A stretch of DNA of 64,000 bases from positions 62,001-126,000 of the forward strand of contig JAUMFO010000024.1 of the NCBI GenBank assembly GCA_032119795.1, given 5' to 3'. Position numbers and translations under genes: made by a program. The DNA is from JAGIBJ01 sp032119795. Its GTDB lineage: Bacteria > Actinomycetota > Thermoleophilia > Solirubrobacterales > Solirubrobacteraceae. This document shows, one piece after another, positions 49,368 through 57,594 of this stretch; the first letter of the stretch is position 1, and every line of letters starts with the position of its first letter. The notes beneath the pieces were generated by a model that was not told the DNA's origin, searched no databases, and saw only the letters and a list, made by a program, of their open reading frames with translations.

Positions 49368-51802
49368 GCGATCAGCTCCGCATCCTGGAGGCGCTCGGCG
49401 ACGAGCTCGAGCGCGCAACCGCAGCCGACGAGCGCACCCACGGAGCGCGGCGGCGTCGACGCTGGCGCCCGCATGGCCTCTCGCTCGTCCTGCTGATTGG
49501 CGGCCTTTCAGCGGCCACCGTCGCGGCGGCCGCCACCCACCTCTTCGGCCTCGCCGCCCCCGTTCCAGCGCCGCGCCCCGGCGACGCCCCCGTGGAGGCC
49601 AGGCCGATCGCCTCCACCGCCTCGCTGGCGGGGGTGCGCTCCGGCGACCCAGGCGGGCTGCCGGACTGGGAGGTGCGCCTGAGTCGCTCGCAGACCGGCC
49701 AGGTCTGCACCGCCGTCGGCCAGCTGCAGGATGGCCGGTTCGGGATCGTCGGCCTCGACCGCAAGTTTCGTGAGCTTCCGCTCGGCTCCGCCGACGCCTG
49801 CGGCAGCGCGCCCGTCGGCTCGGCCGTCCAGGTCGGGGCACGCGCCGCCGTCGGCCGCGGCGACATGACGGCGAGGACGCTCGTCGTGGGGATCGCCGGC
49901 CCGGACGTGACGTCGGTTGCGCTGCGCCGCGGCACCCGCGACACGCCCCTGCGGCTCGGCCGCGGCGGCGCGTTCCTCGCCGTGCTCACCGGCCTCCCCG
50001 AGATCACGCGCCCAAACCTGCAGATCACGAACTCCAGCGGAGCGGTCCGCACGGTGAAGCTCGCCGACTCCGGTGATGAGGAGACCCCCGATTCGGCCAA
50101 GGACGGCCTGCCGTGGTCGATTCGCTCGGGGCCAGCCCGAAACTTCGTGCACCCGATGGCGCCGAACGCCGTCGCGCCGAAGGCCGGTACCCACTGTGTC
50201 GAGGCGCGCCAGCAGCTCGGGTCGGCCAACCTCGTGTACCTCGCTGGCGGCACCGGCCTCGCCGAGCCGCGGACGCCGATCGCCTGCCGTCGAGCCGGCC
50301 AGACGGATCCGATCGTCGCGACCCTCCTGCGGCTCGTGCCGTCGACCGACTTCACTGAGCCCTATTCCTACCCCGTGGCCCCCGCGCGGACGATCGCCAT
50401 GGGCCTTGCCAGCGAGGACGTCGTCCGCTTGGAGCTCCGAACCCCAACGGGCGCCGTTCCCGTCCGGGTGTCACCAGACTCCCACGCGTTTGCCGCCGTC
50501 CTCGACGGCCGCGTCGATCCGGCGCGGCTGGAGCTCCGCGCACGTCTCCGCAGCGGCGGCCTCGTCACGCTCGACGTCGAGAACGCCGTGATGCTCGGCG
50601 CCGATGGCCGGCTGAGGCGCCCAGGCCCGAATCCGGCGTGGCGCGACGTGCGTGAGGTCATCCGAGCGAACACTCAGCGCTTTACCCGCGAGATCAACGC
50701 CGGTTCCGAGCGGACCGGCCCGAGCGCGAAGGATCCCGCGGGCGGGCCACCCTGGGCGGCGCGCACCTGGACGGCGACGACCAACCGGCCAGGCGGCAGC
50801 GGCACCGCGCTGCAGTGCGCCGTGTTCGGGCCGCTGGTCAACGGCGTCGTCCGCCAGCCCAGTGGCGCCGGTGTGGGTCCCGGCCCAGCCACCGAAGGGT
50901 TGTTCGGGCAGAGCTCCGGCTGCACCGTGTCGGATCTGTCGGTCGTGAAGCCGCCCGGCCGCCCGATCTTCTACGGCGCGGCGCCGACGATCTACGTCGA
51001 CGATCCCACGAGCGCGACCCCCAAGATCGCCCGCGTGACGCTGACGGGCGTATACCCGGGCGTCGTGGCGGCCGAGGCACTCGGGCTGCCGAAGGGCAAA
51101 CAGGTCCCGGCGACCGTTGGCCCACGCGGCGCCGTACTGGCCATGCTGGGCCCGGAAGCGGCCGAACCTGGGACGAACTTGTCACTACGACTGCACTTCC
51201 GTGATGGCAAGACCGTCAAGACCGACTACTCGGTGTTCTCTCCACCGAAGCGCCGGATCGAAGCCCGCGCCGTCGATCCCAAAGGGGGCCCCGCTTGGGG
51301 CGTGCGCGCGTGGGCCCTCCGCGAGCCACGCATCCCCACGTCGCCTGGCCAGCTCGTCGACGGGCGCCCCGGCGGCCTCAACGACCGCACCGGCGAGGTC
51401 ATCTATGCGTCGGGCGTCTCGGGTGGCGCGACCGTGCCGCCGACGACCAACGACCCCGTCTGGTTCGAGCAGGCGCTGCACCCCGACGAGACGCCGTCCA
51501 ACGAGCCCGCCCCCGCCGACGTCGCGCGGCGCACGCTCCCCGGGCGGACGGTGATCTACGGCGCGGCCGCCCCTGGCGTCACCCGCGTCACGATCCAAAC
51601 CTCGCGCGACGTGCGCACCGTGCGGCCCTCGAAGCCGGGCGGCTTCTTTGTGGTGGTCTACGACGGGCGCTTCACTCAGGGCCGCATCCGCGTGATCGCC
51701 CGAGGCCCCGGGATCTATGGCGTCGCTCAGCAGCGAGCAGACGGCCAGCCTGAGGGCGCGCCTCCACAGGACGGACTCGGCAGGCGGCTCGCTCGCCGCT
51801 GA
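49364..51802 (+). CDS. Single-pass membrane protein with four internal repeats, possible anti-sigma partner
   Basis: An 812-residue protein coupled to the ECF sigma gene. Residues 1-38 are a short Arg-rich cytoplasmic segment (RILEALGDELERA, ARRRRRWRPHG); a membrane helix follows at about 39-58; the rest is outside the membrane. The outside part is four repeats of about 150-170 residues: 95-236, 244-408, 456-625 and 637-787. Each begins with GG/DGLPW or GGPPWAAR-like, continues with a Cys/Gly-rich strand, then a block like IYGAAAPGVTRVTIQTSR and ends with FFVVVYDGRF or AFLAVLTGL. The position is that of an anti-sigma factor, but the known zinc-type domain is absent, so the short N-terminus would have to bind sigma. 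No enzyme motif is seen. Confidence 0.78.
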   Translation: MSDQLRILEALGDELERATAADERTHGARRRRRWRPHGLSLVLLIGGLSAATVAAAATHLFGLAAPVPAPRPGDAPVEARPIASTASLAGVRSGDPGGLPDWEVRLSRSQTGQVCTAVGQLQDGRFGIVGLDRKFRELPLGSADACGSAPVGSAVQVGARAAVGRGDMTARTLVVGIAGPDVTSVALRRGTRDTPLRLGRGGAFLAVLTGLPEITRPNLQITNSSGAVRTVKLADSGDEETPDSAKDGLPWSIRSGPARNFVHPMAPNAVAPKAGTHCVEARQQLGSANLVYLAGGTGLAEPRTPIACRRAGQTDPIVATLLRLVPSTDFTEPYSYPVAPARTIAMGLASEDVVRLELRTPTGAVPVRVSPDSHAFAAVLDGRVDPARLELRARLRSGGLVTLDVENAVMLGADGRLRRPGPNPAWRDVREVIRANTQRFTREINAGSERTGPSAKDPAGGPPWAARTWTATTNRPGGSGTALQCAVFGPLVNGVVRQPSGAGVGPGPATEGLFGQSSGCTVSDLSVVKPPGRPIFYGAAPTIYVDDPTSATPKIARVTLTGVYPGVVAAEALGLPKGKQVPATVGPRGAVLAMLGPEAAEPGTNLSLRLHFRDGKTVKTDYSVFSPPKRRIEARAVDPKGGPAWGVRAWALREPRIPTSPGQLVDGRPGGLNDRTGEVIYASGVSGGATVPPTTNDPVWFEQALHPDETPSNEPAPADVARRTLPGRTVIYGAAAPGVTRVTIQTSRDVRTVRPSKPGGFFVVVYDGRFTQGRIRVIARGPGIYGVAQQRADGQPEGAPPQDGLGRRLARR

Positions 51803-51904
51803 TGCCCTGGCTGACCGACGCACTTCGTTGCTGGACGTCGCAGAATCGGCAGCTCCTCCGACATTCCCGCATACCGTCCAGGCGCCATTCCCCCGAAACA
51901 CCGG

Positions 51905-53059
51905 ATGCGGTTCAATGGCTCAGTGACGTCGCCGCCGATCGATCTCCAGGCGCTCTTCGCGACGCTCGGCCCGAGGATCGAGGGCCTCGTCGACCGGGCC
52001 GTCGCGCGATCGAAGGAGACCCTCGGCGCCTACACCGAGATCTCCGAGCAGGACATCCGCGACGGCATCCTCGCCGACCTGGGCCGCGCCACCGAGGCGC
52101 TCCTCGAAGGCCGCCCGCTGACCGACGAGGACCGCGCCGGCATGGGCCGCATCGGCGATCTTCGCGCGCGGCAGGGCGTTCCGCTGGAGCAGATGCTGCA
52201 GGTCTACCGGTACACGATCGACGAGATGTTCAATGAGCTGTGGCGGGCCGCCGAAGACGGCTCCATCGCCCACGAGCAGACGGTGGCCCTGACCCGCCAG
52301 ATCTGGCGCTACGCCGATCCGACCATGGACCTCGCGATCTCCGCCTACCGCGCCCGCGAACTTCAGCAGGCCGTCGCCGACTCCCAAGGCCGAACGGCGC
52401 TCGTGCACACGCTGCTGCTCTCACCACCCGGTGCAGCCCAAGTCGATCCGGTCCTCGGCGCGCACCTCGATCCCAACGCCACGTACGTCGCGATCCGCGC
52501 GCGCTCCGAGGTCGGCGACGTGCGTCAGCTTCTCCTAGATCTTCAGCAGCCCGGAGCGCTTGAGGGCGCAGCCGTGGCCCCCTACGAGGGCGACGTGATC
52601 GGCTACGCCCTGCGTCGTCCGACGTTCCGTGCACCGGGCGGGGTGGTCATCGGCATCGGCCCCGCCGCGCCACTCGCGGGCCTCCCCCACTCGTTCGCCA
52701 TCGCCACGCGCGTCGTCGAGACCGCCCAGGCTTTCGGGATCGACGGCGTCCGTTCGATCGACCAGCTCGCCCTCCAAGCGGTGGCCCGCACCGAAGACGT
52801 CCTCGGTGAGCACCTCGTGGCCCGCTACGTCGACCCCTGCGAGCCGGCCACTCCCGCCGGCGAGGAACTCCTCGACACCATTCGCGCCGTCCTGCAGCAC
52901 GACCTGTCGTTTGATCAGGCGGCCGCGGCGATGTGGGTCCACCCCAACACCGTCCGCAACCGCGTCCGGCGCTATGAGCAGCTCACCGGGGGGTCGCTGC
53001 GCAGCGTCGACGATCTCGTCGCGATCCGCCTGGCGTTGCTGCGAGCCGAGTTGCACTGA
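51905..53059 (+). CDS. PucR/CdaR-type helix-turn-helix regulator
   Basis: A 384-residue regulator. The N-terminal half is helical and RsbRD-like (LGPRIEGLVDRAVARSKETL, MGRIGDLRARQGVPLEQMLQVYRYTIDEMFNELWRAA). The middle is a degenerate sensory domain (ATYVAIRARSEVGDV, PGGVVIGIGPAAPLAGL). The C-terminus is the PucR helix-turn-helix (FDQAAAAMWVHPNTVRNRVRRYEQLTG). It is distantly related to the PucR-type regulator at 28026-29285 in this window. The target genes are not clear; the neighbours are the four-repeat membrane protein and an M28-like peptidase. The ATG at 51905 is used; a GTG at 51923 is also possible. Confidence 0.88.
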   Translation: MRFNGSVTSPPIDLQALFATLGPRIEGLVDRAVARSKETLGAYTEISEQDIRDGILADLGRATEALLEGRPLTDEDRAGMGRIGDLRARQGVPLEQMLQVYRYTIDEMFNELWRAAEDGSIAHEQTVALTRQIWRYADPTMDLAISAYRARELQQAVADSQGRTALVHTLLLSPPGAAQVDPVLGAHLDPNATYVAIRARSEVGDVRQLLLDLQQPGALEGAAVAPYEGDVIGYALRRPTFRAPGGVVIGIGPAAPLAGLPHSFAIATRVVETAQAFGIDGVRSIDQLALQAVARTEDVLGEHLVARYVDPCEPATPAGEELLDTIRAVLQHDLSFDQAAAAMWVHPNTVRNRVRRYEQLTGGSLRSVDDLVAIRLALLRAELH

Positions 53060-53206
53060 GCATCTGCTCGCGGCGGGTCCGGCCCTCCAGCCAGCCCGAG
53101 CAACTGGCCGCCAGCGTCATCCGCTCGGCGGTCCGGCCGGGCGTCCAGCGCAGCGGCCGGCCGGCGGGCCGAGGCTCGCCAGGCGTCCGGTGCGAGTTCC
53201 AGCTCA

Positions 53207-54967
53207 TCAGCGACCCTTCAGCGCCGCCGCCGGCGTCACGTCGAAGCGGTCGACGATGTCGACGAAGGCTGCAGCAACCGGCTGCAGCTGCGCCACGTCG
53301 ACCTTGTCGATCGTGTCCATGTCGTCGTAGAGGTAGATCGGGCCGGAGACGAACGACGCCGTCGGGATGCCGACCATCGACGCAAACGACGCGTCGGTCG
53401 GCATGTTGCCGTCCTTGGAGACCGTCTTGGCGTTGATGATGATCGTGCGGCGCAGATCGCGTTTGCGGATCGCCTCGACGAGCGTCTGGCGCACCACATT
53501 GCCGCCGGAGCGGAAGAACGCGCGCGGCTCAGGCTGGCTGCTCATCACGAGCTTGCCGCCGCGGATCACGCCCTGCTTGGCAATGTGCTCGACGGTCGCG
53601 TTGGCGACGATGTCGAACGGGCGGTCGGCGGCCAGCACGTACTTCTGAGCGAAGCCCTGGTGCGAGTGGTAGCCGGTGAAGTGGCTGTCGAACGTCACGA
53701 ACAGCAACCCACGCTCACGCTCGGAGGCGGGCCGTGCGGCGTAGTACTTCGCGAGCGCGATCACCTCGGCGGAGCCGCTGGCATCCTCGACGGCGCCCGG
53801 ACCGACGGAGTCGTGGTGGGACTGCACCATGATCGTCTCTCGGCTCTTGCCGGGCAGGTAGCCGAGGACCGTCCGCGTCGGGGTCTCGTAGCGGCGGCCT
53901 TCGAGTTCGATCGTCGCCGTGCGGCCGGCCTTCGGCAGGAGCGACCGCATACGGCGGCCCTCATCACGCGTGACCCAGAACCCCGGCATCGTGACCTGCA
54001 ACCGGCGGTAGTACTCGTTGCGGTAGCGGTTGGACTCGAAGTAGTCGGTCAGCACGCCAACAAAGCCGACGGCGCCGCGGCGCCGCGCCTCACGCAGCAC
54101 CGAGGTGTAGTTGGTGATGTAGGGGTTGCCTTGGAGCAGCCCGCGCGGATCCTTCAGCAGCGAGAGGCCCGGATCGTAGAGGTGCTCAGAGACGGCGCCC
54201 ATGCCCAGCATCGGGACCAGGAACCGCAGGTTGAAGACGACGATCTTGCCGCGCAGATCCTTCCCGGCGAGATCCAAGATGCCGCCGTCGCCGACGTCGA
54301 CGACCTTCGCGGTGCGACCGCCGGGACCGGTGGAGAAGGAGCCGGTCCACGTCTCCTTGGCCTCCCCGAAGAAGGAGTGCTCCGACGCGAACGCGTCGAT
54401 CGTGGCCCCACCGACGGTGACTTTGGAGTGCGTCTCCTCCCACTGGTAGGTCGGCACGTTGTGCTCCCACACCTGCGGGATGCCGACCTCGCTCAGCCGG
54501 CGCTTCATGAACTCGGCGGCGCGGTCGCCACCTGGGGTGCCGGAGCGGCGCGGGCCGAGGTCGACGAGGTCGCGGACGTCGGCCATGATCGAGTCCGTCG
54601 ACGGCAATCCTGCCGGTAGCGGCGCAGCGGCCGTCCGGCTGGCGAGCGGCACCGGCCCTTGGCTCGGGCGTGCGACGGCCGACCCCAGAGGCAGCGAGGC
54701 CGGAGCCTTGATGCTGGCCTCTGCTCCCTTGCCGGCCGTCGTCACGCGAGCCGAGTCTGCTCCTGCCGCCGCCGCTGGAGCGGTCGCCGACACGAGCAGA
54801 AGCCCGAGGAGTGCGCGAAGCGCAGCGGTTCGAGGCACGGCCGTCCCAGCCACACCTCGGACGTGCCCACCTGATCCGGTCCGCCCTGTCGACGAAGGCA
54901 CGCAGGACACCGCAGAGCCACCCAATGGGTGACGCTCGACAGGACGTGACGACTTCAAAAGTGGCAT
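53207..54967 (-). CDS. Exported M28 family peptidase homologue with altered metal-site motifs
   Basis: A 586-residue protein. The ATG at 54967 has a perfect AGGAGG site 9 nt upstream; the signal peptide core (AALRALLGLLLVSATAPAAA) is then preceded by about 45 polar residues. A GTG at 54853 would give a more usual signal. A PA-like insertion (about 190-300) comes before the M28 region. The first metal motif is present as VQSHHDSVG and the next Asp as AVEDASGSA. The expected Glu-Glu pair is replaced by FDSHFTGYHSH, and the last His motif by YLYDDMDTIDKVD. The enzyme may be inactive, use different ligands, or act as a binding protein. Confidence 0.8.
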   Translation of the reverse strand: MPLLKSSRPVERHPLGGSAVSCVPSSTGRTGSGGHVRGVAGTAVPRTAALRALLGLLLVSATAPAAAAGADSARVTTAGKGAEASIKAPASLPLGSAVARPSQGPVPLASRTAAAPLPAGLPSTDSIMADVRDLVDLGPRRSGTPGGDRAAEFMKRRLSEVGIPQVWEHNVPTYQWEETHSKVTVGGATIDAFASEHSFFGEAKETWTGSFSTGPGGRTAKVVDVGDGGILDLAGKDLRGKIVVFNLRFLVPMLGMGAVSEHLYDPGLSLLKDPRGLLQGNPYITNYTSVLREARRRGAVGFVGVLTDYFESNRYRNEYYRRLQVTMPGFWVTRDEGRRMRSLLPKAGRTATIELEGRRYETPTRTVLGYLPGKSRETIMVQSHHDSVGPGAVEDASGSAEVIALAKYYAARPASERERGLLFVTFDSHFTGYHSHQGFAQKYVLAADRPFDIVANATVEHIAKQGVIRGGKLVMSSQPEPRAFFRSGGNVVRQTLVEAIRKRDLRRTIIINAKTVSKDGNMPTDASFASMVGIPTASFVSGPIYLYDDMDTIDKVDVAQLQPVAAAFVDIVDRFDVTPAAALKGR

Positions 54968-55173
54968 ACGGGTGGGCCTCCTGGTGCCGCGCCCGCCGTG
55001 TCCTGAGAGTGGCCACGGCGCCGCGACACGCCGAAGTTTGGAGGAGTGGCGCTGTGCCAGGGACCAGACCGATCCCGTCCGTTTTGTGCGTTTCGACATT
55101 CCGTATGGAGGCACGACAAACGATCAATGTTCGGGTGACACTGTTATGTCATCCGGCCATGCGCGACCACCCG

Positions 55174-55222
55174 GACTTGGCGTCTGGAATCGACCACGGT
55201 GGTCGGTTTCAGACGCCAAGTC
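55174..55222. repeat. 49-nt palindromic intergenic element, copy 2
   Basis: GACTTGGCGTCTG (55174-55186) pairs with CAGACGCCAAGTC (55210-55222), and the inner CGACCAC/GTGGTCG also pairs, so almost the whole element is one stem. The terminal base pair is G-C here and C-G in copy 1 at 39331-39379, a compensated change. It lies 61 nt before the Ada-like gene. Confidence 0.75.
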
Positions 55223-55270
55223 GGTACCGAGCCTCGCGGGATCCCGGAAGTCTCGCCCGCGGGCGCGGCG

Positions 55271-55282
55271 TACGCTGCAGCC
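55271..55282 (+). promoter_or_regulatory. -10 box of a leaderless Ada-like promoter
   Basis: TACGCT (55271-55276), 6 nt, then the ATG at 55283. Confidence 0.5.
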
Positions 55283-56128
55283 ATGGAGATCACGAGCGAC
55301 CCGATGACCGCTGCGGTGCAGCGCGCATGCGAGCTCTTGGAGTCGCCGGAGGGGGCTGCGCTGGGGCTCGCCTCACTCGGGCAAGCGGTCGGCGTGAGCG
55401 CCGATCACCTGCAGCGCGCGTTCAAGGCGCGCACCGGCGTGACGCCTCGCGAGTACGCCGAGTCGCTTCGCGTGCAACGACTCAAGGAGGCCCTGCGCGA
55501 CACGCCCGGTGACGTCGCCGGAGCCGCCTTCGAGGCCGGCTTCGGCTCACTGAGCACGGCGTACGTCGCCGCCGACCAGCACCTCGGGATGACCCCGGCG
55601 AGCTACGGCGCCGGCGGCAAAGGGGCCCGCGTCGCCTGGACCGTGATGTCGACGCCGTTTGGCGAGCTGCTCGTCTCCGCCACCGAGCGCGGACTCGCGA
55701 CCGTCTACCTCGGACCGGCCGAAGAGCCACTCGTAGAGGCGTTGGCCGATGAGCTGCCTCAGGCCGAACTCTTCCGCGACGACGACGGCCTCGCCGACGT
55801 CGCCCGGCAGGTCGCCGCACACGCCGCCGGTCAAGGCGACGCCACCCATCTGCCGCTCGACGTCCGCGCGACGGCGTTCCAGTGGCGGGTCTGGCGGGCG
55901 CTGCGCGCCATTCCGCGCGGAGAGACGCGCAGCTACACGCAGGTCGCCGAGGCGATCGGCTCGCCGACCTCAGTCCGCGCGGTCGCGCGCGCGTGCGCAA
56001 CCAATCCGGTGGCGGTCGTCACCCCCTGCCACCGGGTCGTCCGCGCCGACGGCTCGATGGCAGGGTTTCGCTGGGGCATCGACCGCAAGGTCGCGCTGCT
56101 CGCCAGCGAGGGGCGACGGACCACCTAG
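55283..56128 (+). CDS. Ada-like AraC HTH plus O6-methylguanine-DNA methyltransferase
   Basis: A 281-residue fusion. Residues 1-105 are an AraC-type helix-turn-helix (LGLASLGQAVGVSADHLQRAFKARTGVTPREYAESLRV and VAGAAFEAGFGSLSTAYVAAD). Residues ~115-278 are the methyltransferase, with FQWRVWRALRAIPRGETRSYTQVAEAIGSPTSVRAVARACATNP and the acceptor Cys in VVTPCHRVVRADGSM. It repairs alkylated guanine by irreversible transfer to this Cys. The N-terminal zinc domain of E. coli Ada is absent, so the methyl-phosphotriester sensing step is missing. The start ATG is supported by a leaderless promoter. Confidence 0.93.
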   Translation: MEITSDPMTAAVQRACELLESPEGAALGLASLGQAVGVSADHLQRAFKARTGVTPREYAESLRVQRLKEALRDTPGDVAGAAFEAGFGSLSTAYVAADQHLGMTPASYGAGGKGARVAWTVMSTPFGELLVSATERGLATVYLGPAEEPLVEALADELPQAELFRDDDGLADVARQVAAHAAGQGDATHLPLDVRATAFQWRVWRALRAIPRGETRSYTQVAEAIGSPTSVRAVARACATNPVAVVTPCHRVVRADGSMAGFRWGIDRKVALLASEGRRTT

Positions 56129-56135
56129 CCCGCCG

Positions 56136-57002
56136 TCAGCCCGCGTTCCCCAGGGCTGAGGACCTCGCCGGATCCCAGTCCGGGCCCGCGTCGAGGTCAG
56201 GGGCCGCCGAGGCGGCCTCGCTGCCCCACGGATCGCCGACCTTCGCGCGCCAGGAGAAGTACAGCAGCGACGTGACGAGGGCCGTCCACGAGTAGATCAG
56301 GGCCGTCACGATCGCCACGACGACGACGTTGAGCGGCCCCGAGATCGACGCGTTGCCGATGCCCTCGGTGAGGAGCGCCACCACCAACGAAACCACGATC
56401 ACGGGCAACAGCGCAATCAAGGTGACGAGCAGGTAATAGCCGAACGTGCGCCACCAGCCTGCCGCCCGCACCAGTTTGACGCTCGACACCAGGCTCTCGC
56501 CGATGCCGGTTCGGGTGAGCGCCGCGATCTGCGTGGCAAAGATGCCGGCCACCGAGATCCAGATCCCCGGGATAATCAGCAGGAGCGTCCCGACCATGCA
56601 GGCGAGGCCGTAGATCAGCGCGGCACCGAGCACCGGCAGGAAGGCGCCGCCACCAAGTCGCAGCGCGCTGGCCGTGGTGACCCGCTCACCGGCCGCGATC
56701 GCCACGACGGCGCGCGCGTGTGCCGCGGTAATGAGCGAGACGCCAAACCAGCCGACGAGGACGGCGTCCAGCAGGGTCATACCGTCGCTGGCGACGCCGT
56801 CCGGATCGGAGAAGCCGCCGCCGAGCACCCCGATGACGATGATTTCGATCGGCAGGATCACGAGCAGCGCCGCCGCAATGAACACCGACGGCTTCGACAG
56901 CCAGATCTTCAGCGCCGATCCGAGCAGTGGGGTGATCGTCTTATGGTGCGTGAGGGCGTAGCGCCCATCTCCCGGATATCCCGGATTCGTGCCTGATTGC
57001 AT
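56136..57002 (-). CDS. Multi-pass membrane protein of unknown function
   Basis: A 288-residue protein with about six membrane helices (FIAAALLVILPIEIIVIGVLG; ALIYGLACMVGTLLLIIPGIWISVAGIFATQIAAL; FGYYLLVTLIALLPVIVVSLVVALL; VVVVAIVTALIYSWTALVTSLLYFSW). The GIGESLVSSVKLVRAAGWWRTFGYYLL segment resembles the DUF975/YciC-like membrane proteins whose middle segment reads SxxLxxGxWWRxF. The function is unknown. The ATG at 57002 is supported by a TACCGT -10 box 6 nt upstream. It is convergent with the Ada-like gene. Confidence 0.8.
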   Translation of the reverse strand: MQSGTNPGYPGDGRYALTHHKTITPLLGSALKIWLSKPSVFIAAALLVILPIEIIVIGVLGGGFSDPDGVASDGMTLLDAVLVGWFGVSLITAAHARAVVAIAAGERVTTASALRLGGGAFLPVLGAALIYGLACMVGTLLLIIPGIWISVAGIFATQIAALTRTGIGESLVSSVKLVRAAGWWRTFGYYLLVTLIALLPVIVVSLVVALLTEGIGNASISGPLNVVVVAIVTALIYSWTALVTSLLYFSWRAKVGDPWGSEAASAAPDLDAGPDWDPARSSALGNAG

Positions 57003-57014
57003 GGCGCCACGGTA
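57003..57014 (-). promoter_or_regulatory. -10 box of a leaderless membrane-protein promoter
   Basis: On the minus strand TACCGT (57014-57009), 6 nt, then the ATG at 57002. Confidence 0.45.
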
Positions 57015-57141
57015 CGCAGCGGCCGGTGCCGGCCAACCGAGGGCGCGAGGCACCCCCGGTCACCTCGGCCTCGACGAGACACTCCAGCCGGCGACGCGCC
57101 GCAGCGGCGTCTGCTGAGCGGCGCCGCTCAATCGTCCGGCC

Positions 57142-57154
57142 TAGGGTCTGTGGT
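57142..57154 (+). promoter_or_regulatory. -10 box of a leaderless GFA promoter
   Basis: TAGGGT (57142-57147), 7 nt, then the ATG at 57155. Confidence 0.45.
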
Positions 57155-57577
57155 ATGCCTGACGCAACGCTGCCCGTCAACGGTTCCTGCCTGTGCGGCG
57201 CGGTGCGATTCCGCGTCTCAGGGCCATTTCTGTCGGTGGGGTACTGCCACTGCACGCACTGCCAGAAGCGCACGGGCACCGGCTGGTCCACGAACGGGCG
57301 CGTCGCCCAAGGCGACTTCGAGCTGCTCAGCGGGCTGGCGGAGCTGCGCGCGTGGGCGCCGGCGACGGGCGTGCCGAAGCTGTTCTGCGGCGAGTGCGGT
57401 GCACACCTGTTCTCAGGCGACCCGCTGAACGACGAGGAGGTCGCGATCCGAATCGGGGCATTCGACGGCCCGGTCGAAGTCGAGCCGTCGTTCCACATGT
57501 TCGTCCGGTCCGCGCCCGATTGGGCCCCAGTACCCGACGATGGACTGGTGCGTTACGAAATGCTGCGACCGAGCTAG
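57155..57577 (+). CDS. GFA family zinc-binding protein
   Basis: A 140-residue protein of the glutathione-dependent formaldehyde-activating (GFA) family. The zinc-binding Cys pairs are all present: SCLCGAVRF near residue 12, CHCTHCQKRTG near 32, and FCGECGAHLF near 77. The fold is a small beta structure. Only a few members act on formaldehyde, and actinobacteria often use mycothiol instead of glutathione, so the role is open. Its TAG stop lies inside a small inverted repeat shared with the convergent GyrA-like gene. Confidence 0.88.
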   Translation: MPDATLPVNGSCLCGAVRFRVSGPFLSVGYCHCTHCQKRTGTGWSTNGRVAQGDFELLSGLAELRAWAPATGVPKLFCGECGAHLFSGDPLNDEEVAIRIGAFDGPVEVEPSFHMFVRSAPDWAPVPDDGLVRYEMLRPS

Positions 57578-57594
57578 GCGGGCCGCGCCGCCTA
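57575..57594. terminator. Compact inverted repeat containing both convergent stop codons
   Basis: TAGGCGG (57575-57581) and CCGCCTA (57588-57594) form a 7-bp stem with a 6-nt loop. The left arm starts with the stop of the GFA gene and the right arm ends with the stop of the GyrA-like gene, the same design as at 18635-18747. Confidence 0.55.

Larger units (their letters stand above)
54968..55282. other. Divergent gene-free region upstream of the peptidase and Ada-like genes
   Basis: This 315-nt interval contains the AGGAGG site of the peptidase, a TGACA-CTGTTA-TGTCA inverted repeat near 55136-55151, the 49-nt palindrome at 55174-55222 and the Ada-like promoter. No coding frame is supported. 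Confidence 0.5.

Noticed and set aside
54854..54967. GTG at 54853 as the start of the M28-like peptidase
   Set aside because: It gives a tidier signal peptide, but the AGGAGG site 9 nt before ATG 54967 is the strongest ribosome-binding site nearby, so the longer form was kept with a note.
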